DNA from: Haloprofundus marisrubri
GTDB taxonomy: Archaea > Halobacteriota > Halobacteria > Halobacteriales > Haloferacaceae
Direction: 5' to 3'
DNA length: 64,000 nt
Assembly: GCF_001469955.1 (NCBI RefSeq)
Contig: NZ_LOPU01000016.1
Span: forward strand, 186,001 to 250,000
Every line of letters starts with the position of its first letter. Position 1 is the first letter of the stretch. Below are positions 62,465 to 64,000 of this stretch, one piece after another. The notes under the pieces were generated by a model that saw nothing but the letters and a program-made list of their open reading frames with translations, searched no databases and was not told the origin of the DNA. Made by a program: the position numbers and the translations under genes.

Positions 62465-63688
62465 ATGATTGGCGCACAGGAAGCCATCGACATTTTCGTC
62501 TACTCGGTTCGAGACGGCTTCGTTCAGGTCAGCGCGTTCGTCGCCGTCACCGTTCTCCTGTTCAGTTACATCCAGTACCGGACGGGCGGTCGTATCGTCA
62601 CGTTCCTCGAAAACAACAAACGACTCCAACCCATCGCCGGTGCGCTCCTCGGCTTGACGCCCGGCTGTGGCGGCGCTATCATCGCAATGCCGTTGTACAT
62701 CCGCGGGACGATTAGTTTCGGTACCGTCGTTGCGACGCTCGCCGCAACCGCCGGTGACGCCGCGTTCGTCATCCTCGTCCTCGCCCCGGAGGCCGCCCTC
62801 TACGCGTACGGCATCGCGTTCGTCGCCGGCGTCACGTTCGGCTACGCCATCGACATCTGGGGTCTCGGTGTCGGCCGCGTCGACCGCGCCGTCGACCGCC
62901 TCAGCCGACCGATGACCGACGGCGGGTTCAGCACGACGAGCGTCGCCAGCGGCGGTCCAAGCGTTTCCGGCTACGAGATGGACAACTGTGGACACGACCA
63001 CGGCGGCGATACCGAACCCAGCGGCCCGTTGACGACGTTCAGCCACGCGGTTCACGTGATTTGGTGGGCCGTCGCGTTCTCGGGCCTCGTCGCGGGCGTG
63101 CTCTACTTGGCTCGCGGCGCACCCGAGGTCCCGCTGGAACTCGCGCCGACGTTCTTCGGTCTGTTCACCGTCGCCGGGTTGGTCGGCACGACGCTGTCTT
63201 TCTACCTCCATTTCGTCGGTCGTCGCTACATCGGCGAAGGCGAAGCGGGACGGATTCGTGACGACTTCCAGAGCGCGTACGAGACGTTCCAGCACGCGGC
63301 GATGGAGACGAGCATGGTCACCGTCTGGGTCATCGGCGCGTATCTCGTCTACGAGTACGGTGTCGCCATCTTCGCTATCGACATCGGCGCGCTGACCGCA
63401 GCAGCAGGTGTCTTAGCGCCGATTGCGGGCGCAGCGCTGGGTCTCATCCCCGGGTGTGCCCCACAAATCGTCTTCGCGGGACTGTACGCCGAGGGCGCGA
63501 TTCCGTTCTCGGCGCTGACCGCCAACGCCATCAGCCAAGACGGCGACGCGCTGTTCCCACTGATGGCAATCGACATGAAGGCCGCCATCATCGCGACCAT
63601 CTACACGACGATTCCGGCGCTCATCTCCGGGATACTCCTGTACTACTTCTGGCCGTTCGCCAGTTTCGGGTTCGGGGTGCTCGGATGA
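62465..63688 (+). CDS. Putative manganese/heavy-metal transporter (10-TM)
   Basis: This 407-residue membrane protein has about ten spans in two related halves, each with a Gly/Pro-Cys-Gly motif: GALLGLTPGCGGAIIAMPLY and GAALGLIPGCAPQIVFAGLY. A His-rich loop (CGHDHGG, about residues 176-182) could bind metal. I recognise the family often annotated as putative manganese transporter or 10-TM heavy-metal exporter (ArsP-like); the metal and direction are unknown. A possible regulatory palindrome lies 200 bases upstream. It overlaps a 23-codon frame downstream by four bases. Confidence 0.82.
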   Translation: MIGAQEAIDIFVYSVRDGFVQVSAFVAVTVLLFSYIQYRTGGRIVTFLENNKRLQPIAGALLGLTPGCGGAIIAMPLYIRGTISFGTVVATLAATAGDAAFVILVLAPEAALYAYGIAFVAGVTFGYAIDIWGLGVGRVDRAVDRLSRPMTDGGFSTTSVASGGPSVSGYEMDNCGHDHGGDTEPSGPLTTFSHAVHVIWWAVAFSGLVAGVLYLARGAPEVPLELAPTFFGLFTVAGLVGTTLSFYLHFVGRRYIGEGEAGRIRDDFQSAYETFQHAAMETSMVTVWVIGAYLVYEYGVAIFAIDIGALTAAAGVLAPIAGAALGLIPGCAPQIVFAGLYAEGAIPFSALTANAISQDGDALFPLMAIDMKAAIIATIYTTIPALISGILLYYFWPFASFGFGVLG

Positions 63689-63756
63689 CGACACTGGACC
63701 ACGTTTTCGTGGGCCTGTCCACGGACGTTCCACCGGGAGAAAGCGACCATGTATAA
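63685..63756 (+). CDS. Possible 23-residue peptide linking transporter and stress protein
   Basis: ATG 63685 overlaps the transporter stop by four bases (ATGA), and the stop overlaps the universal stress protein start by eight bases. The peptide MTTLDHVFVGLSTDVPPGES... has no family. It may be a real peptide, or simply a translational bridge that carries ribosomes to the next gene. Confidence 0.35.
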   Translation: MTTLDHVFVGLSTDVPPGESDHV

Positions 63757-64000
63757 TCGAATCCTCGTTCCAGTCGACGGGAGCGACCAGTCCGCAGCCG
63801 CTGTCGAACACACGCTCGACCTCGCCGAGAAGTACGACGCGGACGTGCACGCAGTCTACGTGGTCGACACCGGGACGAACCTGTTGACGGTCTCGAAAGA
63901 CGAAGTCCGCGACACCCTCAGAGACCTCGGAGAAGAGACCGCCGAGGGCGTGCTTCGAGAGGTCGAGGGACGCGTCGGCGACGCGGATGCCGATATCGAC
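63749..64000 (+). CDS. Universal stress protein UspA family (partial)
   Basis: This frame runs off the right edge after 84 residues. It starts MYNRILVPVDGSDQSAAAVEHTL, the standard USP opening (strand beta-1, VPxDGS). The ATP-binding Gly motif would lie beyond the window. It is coupled to the metal transporter through a short overlapping frame, a common context for USPs with transporters. Confidence 0.93.
   Translation, partial: MYNRILVPVDGSDQSAAAVEHTLDLAEKYDADVHAVYVVDTGTNLLTVSKDEVRDTLRDLGEETAEGVLREVEGRVGDADADID

Noticed and set aside
62334-62465. 43-codon frame before the metal transporter, and an acidic frame in another phase
   Set aside because: The first has a Thr/Pro/Arg-rich composition unlike haloarchaeal proteins; the second (ending at about 62444) looks acidic but has no start codon after its upstream stop.

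Overview
The window is chromosomal DNA of a halophilic archaeon (class Halobacteria). The proteins are strongly acidic, GC-ending codons dominate, RNA polymerase subunits A and B are each split in two, secreted proteins carry twin-arginine signals with lipoboxes, and many promoters place a TATA box about 26 bases upstream of the start codon, as expected for leaderless mRNAs. Product order around pgk/gap/NucS and azf/RPA/histone/deacetylase resembles what I recall of Haloferax volcanii, so a member of the Haloferacales is the best guess; that placement is from memory and untested.

Region 1 (1-13.9 kb) is the information-processing block, all on the minus strand except one gene: rpoH-rpoB''-rpoB'-rpoA'-rpoA''-nusA, then a zinc-ribbon gene and an MscS channel, rps12, rps7, a plus-strand DUF5781 gene and the 5' part of elongation factor 2, which runs off the left edge. 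Region 2 (14-20.4 kb) has two almost identical tRNA-Asp genes flanking a PD-(D/E)XK endonuclease gene, a HerA-like ATPase overlapping a tiny membrane protein, and three methyltransferases including two protein-isoaspartate methyltransferases. Region 3 (20.4-31.2 kb) carries central carbon metabolism (type II GAPDH, phosphoglycerate kinase, type I GAPDH), a small heat-shock protein, an ATP-grasp ligase, ribosomal protein L10e, the NucS mismatch endonuclease and a cold-shock protein. Region 4 (31-38.2 kb) is mixed: Nudix, MATE exporter, GNAT, a second HerA-like ATPase, tRNA-Phe and a HEAT-repeat protein.

Region 5 (38.2-43.1 kb) looks like a metal-responsive (probably iron) locus. A solute-binding lipoprotein, a small protein, a methyltransferase, an unknown protein and a DtxR-family regulator lie in series behind four palindromes of the TTTAGG-n4-CCTAAA type. 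The same palindromes precede a second binding lipoprotein at 60.8-62.0 kb, and related sequences precede a NifU-like gene. Region 6 (43-52.4 kb) holds a DUF192 protein, an ABC exporter, creatininase-family, MptD and Azf (glucose-6-phosphate dehydrogenase) genes, a secreted beta-helix-like protein and several haloarchaeal unknowns. Region 7 (52.5-64 kb) has tRNA-Arg, an Orc1/Cdc6 gene with a candidate replication origin upstream (22-bp perfect inverted repeat flanking an A+T-rich stretch), an RPA-like protein, a double-fold histone directly followed by a histone-deacetylase-family enzyme, the CCA-adding enzyme, an intron-bearing tRNA-Asn, a CAT-anticodon tRNA, the second binding protein, a putative manganese/heavy-metal transporter and the start of a universal stress protein.

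The most distinctive non-coding signals are duplicated metal-responsive promoter modules with fixed internal geometry, repeated copies of tRNA 3' ends downstream of four tRNA genes (some folding into long hairpins), the tRNA-Asp/endonuclease cassette and the candidate origin. No CRISPR array or insertion sequence was seen.
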